DNA of 64,000 nt. Origin: Bacillus glycinifermentans (lineage in GTDB: Bacteria > Bacillota > Bacilli > Bacillales > Bacillaceae). The DNA lies in assembly GCF_001042475.2 (NCBI RefSeq), contig NZ_LECW02000022.1, positions 62,001 through 126,000 on the forward strand. Direction: 5' to 3'. The notes under the pieces were generated by a model. The model was not told the DNA's origin. It made no database searches and saw only the letters and a list, made by a program, of their open reading frames with translations. Shown here one piece after another: positions 9,350 through 17,718 of this stretch. Position 1 is the stretch's first letter; every line of letters starts with the position of its first letter. Both the position numbers and the translations under genes were made by a program.

Positions 9350-10180
9350 ATGAAACGTATGCAAAAAAAGAAACGCATCCTATTGACAGGGCTGGCTTTA
9401 TCTATTGCAGTCCTGCACCTTGTTCCGTTCTACATTTTGCTTACGACGGCGCTGAAACAAAAGGGGGATTTCAGCTCGAAGTGGAAGCTCCCCGAAGAAT
9501 TCAGTATCGCCAATTTTACGGAAGCGTGGGATAAAGCCGGTTTAACAAACTCATTTATCAATACTGCGATCATTACGTTCGTTTCCGCTCTGCTGCTCAT
9601 TTTCATCGGCTCACTGGCCGCATATCCGCTTGCCCGGCGCCGGACAAAGCTGAATCAGGCCGTCTATTTTTTGTTTATCGCCATCATGATCATCCCGCCG
9701 CTATCGTCGATGGTTCCTTTATACAAAATGGTGGTGGAGCTCGGGATGATGAATACGCATGCGGTAGCGATTCTGAACAATACAGCGGCTTATATGCCTC
9801 TCGCGATTTTTTTATATGCCGGTTTTATCCGTTCGACCATTCCGAAAGAACTGGAGGAAGCTGCCAGGATGGACGGGGCGGGTACGATGGGGATTTTCTT
9901 TAACATCGTTTTCCCGTTGCTGAAACCGGTAACAGCGACTGTTTGCATTATTGCCTGCGTCTTCATTTGGAATGACTATCAATTTTCGATCTTTTTCCTG
10001 CAGGATAAAGAAGTGCAGACCCTCACCGTTGCGATTGCCGGCTTTTTCGGCCAAAACGCGAACAACCTGCATCTGGTGGCTGCCGCCTCGCTGATGGCGA
10101 TGCTGCCGATGACGATTTTGTTTTTATTCCTGCAAAAGTACTTTATCAAAGGATTGTCATCAGGAGCACTTAAAGGATGA
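9350..10180 (+). CDS. amyC: AmyC, sugar ABC transporter permease
   Basis: A 276-aa MalG-type permease, the second membrane subunit of the alpha-galactoside importer. Six hydrophobic segments are visible, with the first at residues 9-30. The EAA motif is LEEAARMDGAGTMGIFFNIV, and the protein ends in the typical KYFIKGLSSGALKG. Its ATG directly follows the amyD TAG, with the ribosome binding site AAGGAGGTGG inside the amyD end. It has the same length as B. subtilis AmyC. Confidence 0.92.
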   Translation: MKRMQKKKRILLTGLALSIAVLHLVPFYILLTTALKQKGDFSSKWKLPEEFSIANFTEAWDKAGLTNSFINTAIITFVSALLLIFIGSLAAYPLARRRTKLNQAVYFLFIAIMIIPPLSSMVPLYKMVVELGMMNTHAVAILNNTAAYMPLAIFLYAGFIRSTIPKELEEAARMDGAGTMGIFFNIVFPLLKPVTATVCIIACVFIWNDYQFSIFFLQDKEVQTLTVAIAGFFGQNANNLHLVAAASLMAMLPMTILFLFLQKYFIKGLSSGALKG

Positions 10181-10210
10181 ATCACAAATTGATCAACAGG
10201 GGGAAAATGA

Positions 10211-11509
10211 ATGTCTAAAATAGCTTTTATCGGAGCGGGAAGCACGATCTTTGCGAAAAACGTATTGGGAGACTGCCTGATGGTTCCTGCCCTCGACGGG
10301 TTTGAATTTGCTTTGTACGACATCGATCCACGGCGCTTGAAAGAGTCAAAGGATATGCTTGAACATTTAAGGAACCGCTACAATGAAACGATTTCGATTC
10401 GCGCCTACGATGATCGGAAGGAAGCGCTGGCCGGGGCGAAATATATCATCAATGCGATTCAGGTCGGCGGCTATAAACCGAGCACCGTCATCGATTTTGA
10501 GATTCCGAAAAAATACGGGCTGAAACAGACGATTGCAGATACGGTCGGAATCGGCGGGGTTTTCAGGGCGCTCAGGACGATCCCCGTTTTATTGGAGATG
10601 GCGAAGGATATCGAAAGCGTCGCTCCAGACGCGTGGTTTTTGAATTATACAAATCCTATGGCTTCCCTGACCGGCGCGATGCTTCGCTATACAGATGTGA
10701 AAACGGTCGGCCTGTGCCACAGCGTTCAAGTATGTACAAAAGATCTGTTTGAGTCGCTCGGCATGGAGCATGACGGAATCGAAGAAAAAATCGCCGGCAT
10801 CAATCACATGGCATGGCTGCTCGAAGTCAAAAAAGACGGCGAGGACTTATATCCGGAGATCAAAAAAAGAGCGAAGGAAAAGCAGAAAACAAAGCACGGC
10901 GATATGGTCAGATTTGAGCTGATGGATAAATTCGGCTACTATGTGACAGAATCATCCGAACATAATGCCGAATACCATCCTTATTTTATCAAAAGCAAAT
11001 ATCCGGATCTCATTGAAGCGCTCAACATCCCGATTGACGAGTATTTGAGGAGATGCCAAGAACAGATCAAACGCTGGGAAGAGATGCGCGGCGAGATCGT
11101 CGGCAATCAGAATTTGACGCACGAGCGGTCGAAGGAGTACAGTTCAAGAATAATCGAAGCGATGGAAACGAATCGTCCGTTCACATTCGGCGGGAACGTA
11201 TTGAATAAAGGGCTGATTACAAACCTTCCGGAAAAGGCAGTCGTCGAAGTGACCTGTGTGGCGGAGAAAAACCGGATTACCCCGTGCATCGCAGGCGAGC
11301 TGCCTGAGCAGCTTGCGGCTTTAAACCGCACAAATATTAACACACAGCTCTTGACGATAGAAGCTGCAATGACGAAAAAGAAAGAGCACATCTATCAGGC
11401 TGCATTGCTCGATCCTCACACGGCGTCGGAACTGTCGATCGATGATATCGTCAATATGTGTGACGAGCTGATCGAGGCTCATGGCGACTGGCTGCCGGCG
11501 TTTCGATAG
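10211..11509 (+). CDS. melA: Alpha-galactosidase MelA (GH4)
   Basis: A cytoplasmic glycoside hydrolase family 4 enzyme, 432 aa, which needs NAD+ and a divalent metal and splits melibiose- and raffinose-type alpha-galactosides. The N-terminal Rossmann motif is KIAFIGAGSTIFAKNVLGD. NYTNPMA, the metal-binding cysteine in GLCHSVQ and the histidine in GINHMAW are all present. The start ATG is preceded by CAGGGGGAAAATGA. It is the last gene of the msm operon and is followed by an intrinsic terminator. A close GH4 relative such as alpha-glucosidase is less likely, given the operon context. Confidence 0.93.
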   Translation: MSKIAFIGAGSTIFAKNVLGDCLMVPALDGFEFALYDIDPRRLKESKDMLEHLRNRYNETISIRAYDDRKEALAGAKYIINAIQVGGYKPSTVIDFEIPKKYGLKQTIADTVGIGGVFRALRTIPVLLEMAKDIESVAPDAWFLNYTNPMASLTGAMLRYTDVKTVGLCHSVQVCTKDLFESLGMEHDGIEEKIAGINHMAWLLEVKKDGEDLYPEIKKRAKEKQKTKHGDMVRFELMDKFGYYVTESSEHNAEYHPYFIKSKYPDLIEALNIPIDEYLRRCQEQIKRWEEMRGEIVGNQNLTHERSKEYSSRIIEAMETNRPFTFGGNVLNKGLITNLPEKAVVEVTCVAEKNRITPCIAGELPEQLAALNRTNINTQLLTIEAAMTKKKEHIYQAALLDPHTASELSIDDIVNMCDELIEAHGDWLPAFR

Positions 11510-11513
11510 GCAT

Positions 11514-11559
11514 AAAAAAACCGGAACGAAAGGGTTATCCCTCAGTTCCGGCTTTTTTT
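11514..11559. terminator. Bidirectional terminator after melA
   Basis: CCGGAAC (11521-11527) / GTTCCGG (11545-11551), with an A-run before and a T-run after. The right arm lies inside the last codons of the convergent membrane protein gene. Confidence 0.88.
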
Positions 11560-12689
11560 ATATGCGGGTGCGCCGTTTTTTCCGATCTGTGATGCAGCAG
11601 CCGAAAGAAAGGCGGCATCATGGCAATGACGAGCACGACCCTTAACACTTGCACAGCGACAACAAATGTCGAATCGGCATGAAGGGGAACGGATGTTGTC
11701 GCCATTTCTGCAATTCCTCCTGGTGAAAAAGCCAATATGGCCGTCGTCAACGAAATGCCGGCCACATGGGCAGTCACGACGGCGCTCGCGATCATTGCGA
11801 TGATCAGGCCGACGGAGCCGAGGAAGGCGACGGTAAGCGTTTTGCTTACGCCGATGAACATTTCCTTATGAATTTTCGAGCCGATCGTTGCGCCGAGGCA
11901 GATTTGCGACAGAACCGAAAACCCGTGGGGCCACCATGCGGTCAGGCTGTAGCCGGCCAGGGAGCTCCCGGCGATTTGAACGGCGGCGACGCCTATCATG
12001 CTTCCGAGCAGCCATGGCGCGGGAAATTTTAACCGTTTCGCCGCTTTACAGGCAAAAAAAGCGGCGAGTGTAAAGACGGCTGTCCACATCACGTATTCTG
12101 CTCCGAATTCGGATGTACCGGCGGCAAGCATCTGGTGTGTGACAGCATGCGAATCCGGATATTTAGAATGAATGAAAAAGACGAAAAAAGGAATCGTCAT
12201 GACAACCAAAAGCACCCGGATCGTCTGCACAAGGCTGACGATAGCCGTGTTGGCTCCCACTTCCTGTGCAATGCCGGGCATGGCGGAAAGTCCGCCGGGC
12301 GCAGTCCCTACAAAACTCGTCATCATATCCGCATTGCTGAACCGCCATAATACAAATCCGGAGAGCATTGCGAAAATGACGGAAAGGATCAGCATCACCC
12401 CGACAAAGAGCCAGTTTTCTTTGAAAATTAAAATCACGGACATATTCATTTTCTGGCCGAGCTCAATGCCCAATAACATTTGCCCGAAACTGAGCCACCC
12501 TTTATGAATGCCGTGTTGGCTGACCGCTTCTTTCAGCGGAGCCGGCCGAAACAATGACAGACAGGCGGCAGCCGTCATTGTGCCGACCATCCACCCGATC
12601 GTCATCCCCGTTAATGAGAGCAGAAACCCCCCGAGGCTGCTGATGAATATCATTATGATATCCCGAAGGAAATCATTTTTTATTCTCAA
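11535..12689 (-). CDS. AbrB-family (ammonia monooxygenase-like) membrane protein
   Basis: A 384-aa polytopic membrane protein of the family named AbrB / putative ammonia monooxygenase (PF05145-type). It is built as two similar halves with glycine-rich segments, for example GTAPGGLSAMPGIAQEVGAN in the first half and AFSPGGIAEMATTSVPLHAD in the second; this duplication is diagnostic. About ten transmembrane helices are visible. Despite the family name it is not the AbrB transcription regulator; a transporter role is suspected. The start is TTG at 12689, with AAGGG about 8 nt upstream. The gene is convergent with melA and divergent from cotJA. No specific function can be assigned. Confidence 0.8.
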   Translation of the reverse strand: MRIKNDFLRDIIMIFISSLGGFLLSLTGMTIGWMVGTMTAAACLSLFRPAPLKEAVSQHGIHKGWLSFGQMLLGIELGQKMNMSVILIFKENWLFVGVMLILSVIFAMLSGFVLWRFSNADMMTSFVGTAPGGLSAMPGIAQEVGANTAIVSLVQTIRVLLVVMTIPFFVFFIHSKYPDSHAVTHQMLAAGTSEFGAEYVMWTAVFTLAAFFACKAAKRLKFPAPWLLGSMIGVAAVQIAGSSLAGYSLTAWWPHGFSVLSQICLGATIGSKIHKEMFIGVSKTLTVAFLGSVGLIIAMIASAVVTAHVAGISLTTAILAFSPGGIAEMATTSVPLHADSTFVVAVQVLRVVLVIAMMPPFFRLLHHRSEKTAHPHIKKAGTEG

Positions 12690-12848
12690 TGAAAACCCTT
12701 CTTCCTATATACTACGATAGCCTTTTTGTTCACTTGGTAAAGTATTTATCTATTTATAACTATAATATAATTTTAACGATTGGTAAAATACGAATTTATT
12801 TAAAAGATTAATAAGAAAAACTGATCAAAGGAAAAAGAATCGTTCAGG

Positions 12849-12878
12849 AACATATCAGGAAGAATGTGTGAATACAAT
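12849..12878 (+). promoter_or_regulatory. Likely SigE promoter of cotJABC
   Basis: AACATAT (12849-12855) and GAATACAAT (12870-12878), spaced 14 bp, resemble the SigE -35 KMATATT and -10 CATACAMT. SigE transcription of cotJ is known in B. subtilis. Confidence 0.5.
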
Positions 12879-12913
12879 AGATTAGATTCGATCACAAACT
12901 AGAGGTGAATTCA

Positions 12914-13156
12914 TTGAAACACGCCCAGGAATCATTCACCAGAGTTAAATCGTACCGTCCTTTCCACAGCGCTTTTGATCCGTGCCCCCCAATCGGCAAA
13001 AGATATTACCGGACCCCGCCGAATTTGTATTTAGGCTTTCAGCCCCGCGGTCTTCCGCAGTTTTCTCCGATGGAGGCGCTGCAAAAAGGGACGCTTTGGC
13101 CCGTGTTTTACGACCCTTATGAAAATCCTTATGAGATAGGAGGTAAGGGAGGATGA
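12914..13156 (+). CDS. cotJA: Spore coat-associated protein CotJA
   Basis: A small proline- and tyrosine-rich protein (80 aa) incorporated into the spore. It has no signal peptide. Characteristic segments are FDPCPPIGKRYYRTPPNLY and FSPMEALQKGTLWP. I take the TTG at 12914 as start: GAGGTGA (12902-12908) lies 5 nt upstream, whereas the in-frame GTG at 12905 is inside that ribosome binding site. Its stop overlaps the cotJB start by ATGA. It belongs to the three-gene cotJ operon needed for CotJC assembly. Confidence 0.9.
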   Translation: MKHAQESFTRVKSYRPFHSAFDPCPPIGKRYYRTPPNLYLGFQPRGLPQFSPMEALQKGTLWPVFYDPYENPYEIGGKGG

Positions 13157-13416
13157 CACACACTTTGCCGCAAGACTATTATCAAAGGCTTCATGAGATT
13201 CAGGCGGTTGATTTTGTCATTGTCGAGCTCATGCTGTACCTTGATACACATCCGGATGATATGGATGCAATTAAACAATACAATCAGTATGCGGCATATT
13301 CCAAAAAGCTGAAAGCAAAGTTCGTATCAAAATACGGCCCTCTCACGCAGGGGGACCCCGATCATACGACATCGTACTGGAGCTGGAAACAAAGTCCTTG
13401 GCCATGGCAAGTTTAA
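13153..13416 (+). CDS. cotJB: Spore coat protein CotJB
   Basis: An 87-aa protein with FVIVELMLYLDTHPDD and a tryptophan-rich C-terminus (YWSWKQSPWPW). It is an inner coat component that, with CotJA and CotJC, forms the CotJ group in B. subtilis. It overlaps cotJA by 4 bp and lies 21 bp before cotJC. The ribosome binding site GGAGGTAAGGGAGG lies in the cotJA end. Confidence 0.92.
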   Translation: MTHTLPQDYYQRLHEIQAVDFVIVELMLYLDTHPDDMDAIKQYNQYAAYSKKLKAKFVSKYGPLTQGDPDHTTSYWSWKQSPWPWQV

Positions 13417-13437
13417 AGAAGGAAGGGAGTCAGGTTC

Positions 13438-14007
13438 ATGTGGCTGTATGAGAAAAAACTGCAGTACCCCGTGAAAGTGAGGGAATGCAATCCGCGGCTG
13501 GCCAAATATTTAATCGAACAGTACGGCGGAGCGGACGGCGAATTGGCGGCTGCGCTCCGCTATTTGAATCAGCGCTACAGCATTCCTGATAAGGTTGTCG
13601 GCCTTCTGACAGACATCGGCACAGAAGAATTCGCCCATTTGGAAATGATTGCGACGATGGTATACAAATTAACGAAAGACGCGACGCCTGAGCAGCTGAG
13701 GGACGCGGGCCTCGGCGATCATTACGCAGATCATGACAAAGCCCTGTTTTATCATAATGCGGCAGGTGTTCCGTTCACAGCTACATATATTCAGGCAAAA
13801 GGCGACCCGATTGCAGATTTATATGAAGACATTGCGGCTGAAGAAAAAGCGAGAGCGACCTACCAATGGCTGATTGACATGTCGGATGATCCTGATTTAA
13901 ATGACGGGCTGGCTTTTTTAAGAGAGCGGGAAATCGTTCATTCCCAGCGGTTCCGCGAAGCCGTCGAAATCTTAAAGGAAGAGCGCGACCGAAAAAAAGT
14001 GTTTTAG
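13438..14007 (+). CDS. cotJC: Spore coat protein CotJC, manganese-catalase-like
   Basis: A 189-aa protein of the Mn-catalase family, found in the spore coat. The dinuclear-metal ligands are visible in helices: Glu in DGELAAALRYLNQRY, Glu and His in GTEEFAHLEMIATMV, Glu in IAAEEKARATYQWL and His in REIVHSQRFREA. It is shorter than full-size Mn catalases (about 270 aa) but normal for CotJC. The start ATG follows GAAGGGAG. It is the last gene of the operon and is followed by a strong terminator. Confidence 0.94.
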   Translation: MWLYEKKLQYPVKVRECNPRLAKYLIEQYGGADGELAAALRYLNQRYSIPDKVVGLLTDIGTEEFAHLEMIATMVYKLTKDATPEQLRDAGLGDHYADHDKALFYHNAAGVPFTATYIQAKGDPIADLYEDIAAEEKARATYQWLIDMSDDPDLNDGLAFLREREIVHSQRFREAVEILKEERDRKKVF

Positions 14008-14020
14008 CTCATGCATTAAA

Positions 14021-14069
14021 GCCGAAAATACCATGTAAGGCTTTTGTTCATGGTATTTTCGGCTTTTTT
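14021..14069. terminator. Strong intrinsic terminator after cotJC
   Basis: A 15-bp perfect stem (14021-14035 with 14049-14063) is followed by TTTTTT. It lies between cotJC and the convergent acyl-CoA synthetase gene. On the minus strand the tract beyond the stem is less T-rich. Confidence 0.93.
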
Positions 14070-14077
14070 CAATTCAA

Positions 14078-15694
14078 CTATTTCACCGCGTGCAACGCCT
14101 CTTTTGCCCAATCTCTCAAAATGTACTTTTGCACTTTGCCGGAGGCGGTCAGCGGATATTCATCGAGATGAAATACATATTCAGGAATCTTATAATAGGA
14201 AAGCTGGCCTTTGCAAAATGCCCTGACATCTTCAAGCGTCAGCTTTTTGCCAGGTTTGCATTTAATGAAAGCGGCTGTTTTTTCCCCGTATTTCTCATCC
14301 GGAACGCCGACGATCTGTACATCGACAATATCTTCGTGCTCGTAAAGGAATTCTTCAATTTCCCTCGGGTAAATGTTTTCCCCGCCGCGGACGATCATAT
14401 CTTTCAGACGTCCTGTAATTCTGACGTAACCGTCCTCATCCATTTCCGCGAGATCGCCTGTATGGAGCCAGCCGTCTTTATCGATGGCCTTTTTCGTGGC
14501 TTCCTCCATTTTGTAATATCCCTTCATGACGAGATATCCTCTTGTACACAGTTCACCCTGCTCATCGGGGCCGAGCGTTTCGCCCGTTTCAGGGTCGACG
14601 ATTTTGATTTCTACATGGGGGTGCACTTTGCCGACTGTTTCGACGCGGCGCTCAATCGTATCAGTAATCGTCGTCTGAGTAATGACGGGAGAAGACTCTG
14701 TCTGTCCGTATGCGATTGTGATATCCGTCAGATTCATCTGTTTCATGACTTTTTTCATGACTTCTTTCGGACACGGAGACCCTGCCATGATCCCGGTCCG
14801 CAATGAAGTAAGGTCATAGTCGGAAAAATTAGGGTGCGAAAGCTCGGCGATAAACATTGTCGGCACGCCTTGCAGACCTGTGCACCTTTCTTTTTCGACC
14901 GTTTGCAGCACCGTTTCCGGCTTGAACTCGATGATCGGCAGCATAGCCGCGCCGACCGACACACAGGCAAGCGTACTTAACACACAGCCGAAGCAATGGA
15001 AAAGCGGGACCGGGATGCATAATCTATCCTCGCTCCCCAGCCCCATCCTGGCAGCGACGATCGCGGCATTGTTGACGATATTATTGTGCGTCAGCATCAC
15101 GCCTTTCGGAAATCCGGTCGTTCCAGACGTATACTGCATATTAATGACGTCTTCGTGTGATAAAGACCACTCTCTTTCAAAAAGGGCGTCATCAGAGATC
15201 AGGCTGCCTTTTTTGGTAACGTCTGCAAATGAGATCATCTTTTCCGGTGCGTCCCCGCGTCCAAGATAGACGAGGCGTTCGAGCTTTGGCAGGTTTTTCG
15301 GATCTTTCGTAATCGATTGAATCATATCAATGTAGGAAGTGCCTTTATAGCCGTCCATCAAAAAGAGGGTGGTCGAATCCGAATGTTCCAGCAAATATTC
15401 AAGCTCTCTTGCCTGATAGCTCGTGTTGACGGTGACGAGCACGGCGCCGATTCTCGCGGTTGCAAACTGCAGGAGAATCCATTCCGGAATATTCGATGCC
15501 CAGATGGCGACATGCTCTCCTTTTTGGATGCCGAGCGCCATCAAACCTTTTGCAATTTTCCCCGTTTCTTCATAGAGCTCCTGATACGAATATCGCAAAT
15601 CCAACTCGGAATAGACGACTGCTTCATGATGCGGAAACCGGTCTGCGGCTGACTTCAGCAGGCTTCCGATCGTTTGTTTTTTTAATGTATCCAT
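14078..15694 (-). CDS. Acyl-CoA synthetase (AMP-forming), YngI/FadD type
   Basis: A 538-aa ANL-superfamily enzyme that activates a fatty or organic acid via acyl-AMP to acyl-CoA. The AMP-binding P-loop is YTSGTTGFPKGVMLTH (about residues 198-213); also visible are IAYGQTESSPVI, the A8-type hinge GRLKDMIVRGGENIYPREIE and the catalytic lysine in LTASGKVQKYILR. It most resembles the B. subtilis YngI subgroup (medium/long-chain acyl-CoA synthetases), but the setting differs and it stands alone. The start ATG at 15694 follows GAGGAGGC. A FapR-type operator overlaps its promoter region (see that entry), so it may respond to malonyl-CoA. The substrate chain length is unknown. Confidence 0.88.
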   Translation of the reverse strand: MDTLKKQTIGSLLKSAADRFPHHEAVVYSELDLRYSYQELYEETGKIAKGLMALGIQKGEHVAIWASNIPEWILLQFATARIGAVLVTVNTSYQARELEYLLEHSDSTTLFLMDGYKGTSYIDMIQSITKDPKNLPKLERLVYLGRGDAPEKMISFADVTKKGSLISDDALFEREWSLSHEDVINMQYTSGTTGFPKGVMLTHNNIVNNAAIVAARMGLGSEDRLCIPVPLFHCFGCVLSTLACVSVGAAMLPIIEFKPETVLQTVEKERCTGLQGVPTMFIAELSHPNFSDYDLTSLRTGIMAGSPCPKEVMKKVMKQMNLTDITIAYGQTESSPVITQTTITDTIERRVETVGKVHPHVEIKIVDPETGETLGPDEQGELCTRGYLVMKGYYKMEEATKKAIDKDGWLHTGDLAEMDEDGYVRITGRLKDMIVRGGENIYPREIEEFLYEHEDIVDVQIVGVPDEKYGEKTAAFIKCKPGKKLTLEDVRAFCKGQLSYYKIPEYVFHLDEYPLTASGKVQKYILRDWAKEALHAVK

Positions 15695-15729
15695 AATGCC
15701 TCCTCATGTTCAAGAAGAATAATGATTTT

Positions 15730-15762
15730 ATTATAGCACTTTGTTCTAGTACCAGGTACTAT
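15730..15762 (-). promoter_or_regulatory. FapR operator and -10 element upstream of the acyl-CoA synthetase
   Basis: On the minus strand ATAGTACCTGGTACTAG (15746-15762) contains a 15-bp core identical to the FapR consensus TTAGTACCTRDTACTAA. A TATAAT (15730-15735) lies 10 bp closer to the gene, so the operator covers the -35 region, as expected for repression. FapR is the malonyl-CoA-sensing repressor of fatty acid synthesis in Bacillus. Confidence 0.72.
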
Positions 15763-15769
15763 AAAGGCT

Positions 15770-16541
15770 GATTTTCTCCTTTTATTCAGATGCTCAATCG
15801 CGAAGCATTGGGCGATCCCTTCCGGAGCGACAACCGCACCTGCAGACAGGAAGAGAACGGCGCCTCCGAAGCCGATGGAGACCAATACGCCCAAATAAGG
15901 CCCGATTGCCCGGGAAATATCCCAATGCAGCCCGTAAAATGCAAAATACCTGCTGAGCATTTGATGAGGTGCGATCTTTGAGACGAACGTTTGAATGTGA
16001 TTGAGCAGCAGGCTTTCCCCGGCGGTAAAAAGGATGATCATCAAACAGCCAGAAGGAAGAAAAAGCAAAGCCTACGACGAAATCGCATAGAAGCCGTAAG
16101 AAAACATAAAAATCGCTTTCATATCCAGCTTTTTCGTCCATTTCACGAGCGGGAATTGCAGGATGATGCTAAGCAGGGCGTGGCAGACTGGGAAAGCAGC
16201 CAGAATAAATATCTTTAAAAAGATCATTCAAATAAAGGCGGTAGTTTGTTTCAAGCTGTGCATAAAGCAGGCTGACAGGAATCGGTAACAGCATCAGAAG
16301 CAGGACGGGGCGGTGCTGGATGTACCTGCCCTGAACGGAAACCGGTTTTTCTTGTCGAAAAATCTCTTTTTTGCTTTTTGACGGATAAGCTTCCGGCAGC
16401 CTAAAATAAACGGCAAGCCAATAAAGAAAAAGTGTGCATGCCTGAAAACCGAAGATCACGACGGACTGATACGAATAGACGGCAAGCAGCCTTCTAGAAT
16501 GCGCAGCACGGCAAACACCTCCCCCCGCTTTCCGCATCCTT
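15770..16541 (-). pseudogene. Decayed MFS transporter gene, C-terminal half
   Basis: The minus strand encodes pieces of a major facilitator transporter in several frames. One piece (about 16541-16215) reads YIQHRPVLLLMLLPIPVSLL; after a frameshift near 16215 the sequence continues in another frame (LQFPLVKWTKKLDMKAIFMF). It then meets an in-frame TAG near 16070 and goes on with PSGCLMIILFTAGE and GLHWDISRAIGPYLGVLVS. About 770 bp remain of the roughly 1.2 kb expected, and the N-terminal half is gone or unrecognisable (16541-16740 holds nothing I can read). No functional product is possible. Confidence 0.8.
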
Positions 16542-16794
16542 CTGAGCCTGAAACGAAATGCCGTTTTATAAAAGGTATGGCCGGTCTTAAGTGAAGAACG
16601 GGCTGTTCATTTTCTTTTTCAAAAATACAGGAAATAGGCGGTCCTGGGAAAGCAATTTTCGCCGCAAATGATAAACGTGCCCGGAATCCGTCATGCGTCC
16701 AGCGGCGTTAACCCGGCAGCATGTTGATTCGGGTCTGACATACATTAAAGAATGACCTCCTGTTTATACTAAATCTCGGGAGGTAAACCGACTT

Positions 16795-17706
16795 ATGATG
16801 AATATTTGGATAACTGGACTTTTATTATTGGCTCAGCCTGCAGAGTCTTCAGACAGCTTAACGATCACACAGCGAGGGCAGACGATTGAAAATGTTAACC
16901 GCGAGGACTTTACATTACCACTTCCCGGCACTCCAATTATCGACGGGGGAAAATACCGTTCATTCATTGATAAGCTTGATCGAAAAATTTACCGGGCTCC
17001 TGTAAACGCCGTCATCAATGATTATGGAAAAATCGTCCCCGGTAAAGTAGGCTACAGACTTTATCGACATGCGTTTAAGGAACAGTTTTATTCCTATTTC
17101 TTCGGCAATGGCCCTTCGAAAGTAGAAGTGCCTGAATTGAACATTTACCCGAAGGTTGACAGCAAGCTGCTTGCCCATATCCGGGTGCAGCAGATCGGTC
17201 AATACGTGACTTATTTTAATTCCGGCAATAAAAGCCGTTCACACAATATTTCTCTTGCTGCCAAAGCGATTGACAACCACGTTGTTTTTCCAAATGAGAC
17301 GTTCTCATTTAACGAGGTTGTCGGGCAGAGGACTAAGAACAAGGGATACATGAGCGCTCCAATTATCGTCAGAGGTGAATTGTCTGAAGGAATCGGCGGA
17401 GGAATCTGCCAAGTATCATCAACGCTGTATAATGCCGTCGACCGCGCGGGGCTAAAAATCGTCCAGCGCTATTCCCACAGCAGGCGCGTTCCTTATGTTC
17501 CGCGCGGACGCGATGCCACGGTAAGCTGGAACGGACCCGACTTCCGCTTTCAAAACAAATATAACCAGCCGGTCTTGATCAGGGCGAAACGATATGGAGG
17601 GAGCATGGTTGTCACGCTTTATTCTTCAGATGTGATCAATAACGAAATTCGAAACGTTCCAAAGGCCCCGTCCCGGCTGCCAAAAGAAATTAATACAGAA
17701 CAGTAA
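16795..17706 (+). CDS. yoaR: VanW-family protein, YoaR-like
   Basis: A 303-aa exported or surface protein with a VanW domain. The N-terminus has a short hydrophobic signal (IWITGLLLLAQPAES). The VanW core lies at about residues 150-260: SRSHNISLAAKAID, FNEVVGQRT, GGGICQVSSTLYNAV and HSRRVPYVPRGRDATV. The domain is common in vancomycin-resistance clusters and in spore or cell-wall proteins, but its biochemical role is not established. The length equals B. subtilis YoaR, hence the symbol. The start ATG (16795, with a second ATG directly after) follows GGGAGGTAAACC. It converges on the two-component system and looks monocistronic. Confidence 0.8.
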   Translation: MMNIWITGLLLLAQPAESSDSLTITQRGQTIENVNREDFTLPLPGTPIIDGGKYRSFIDKLDRKIYRAPVNAVINDYGKIVPGKVGYRLYRHAFKEQFYSYFFGNGPSKVEVPELNIYPKVDSKLLAHIRVQQIGQYVTYFNSGNKSRSHNISLAAKAIDNHVVFPNETFSFNEVVGQRTKNKGYMSAPIIVRGELSEGIGGGICQVSSTLYNAVDRAGLKIVQRYSHSRRVPYVPRGRDATVSWNGPDFRFQNKYNQPVLIRAKRYGGSMVVTLYSSDVINNEIRNVPKAPSRLPKEINTEQ

Positions 17707-17718
17707 ACGGCCCCCTTT

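Noticed and set aside
15682-16068. 128-aa membrane protein gene
   Set aside because: Piece of the decayed MFS transporter, broken by an in-frame stop at its upstream end.
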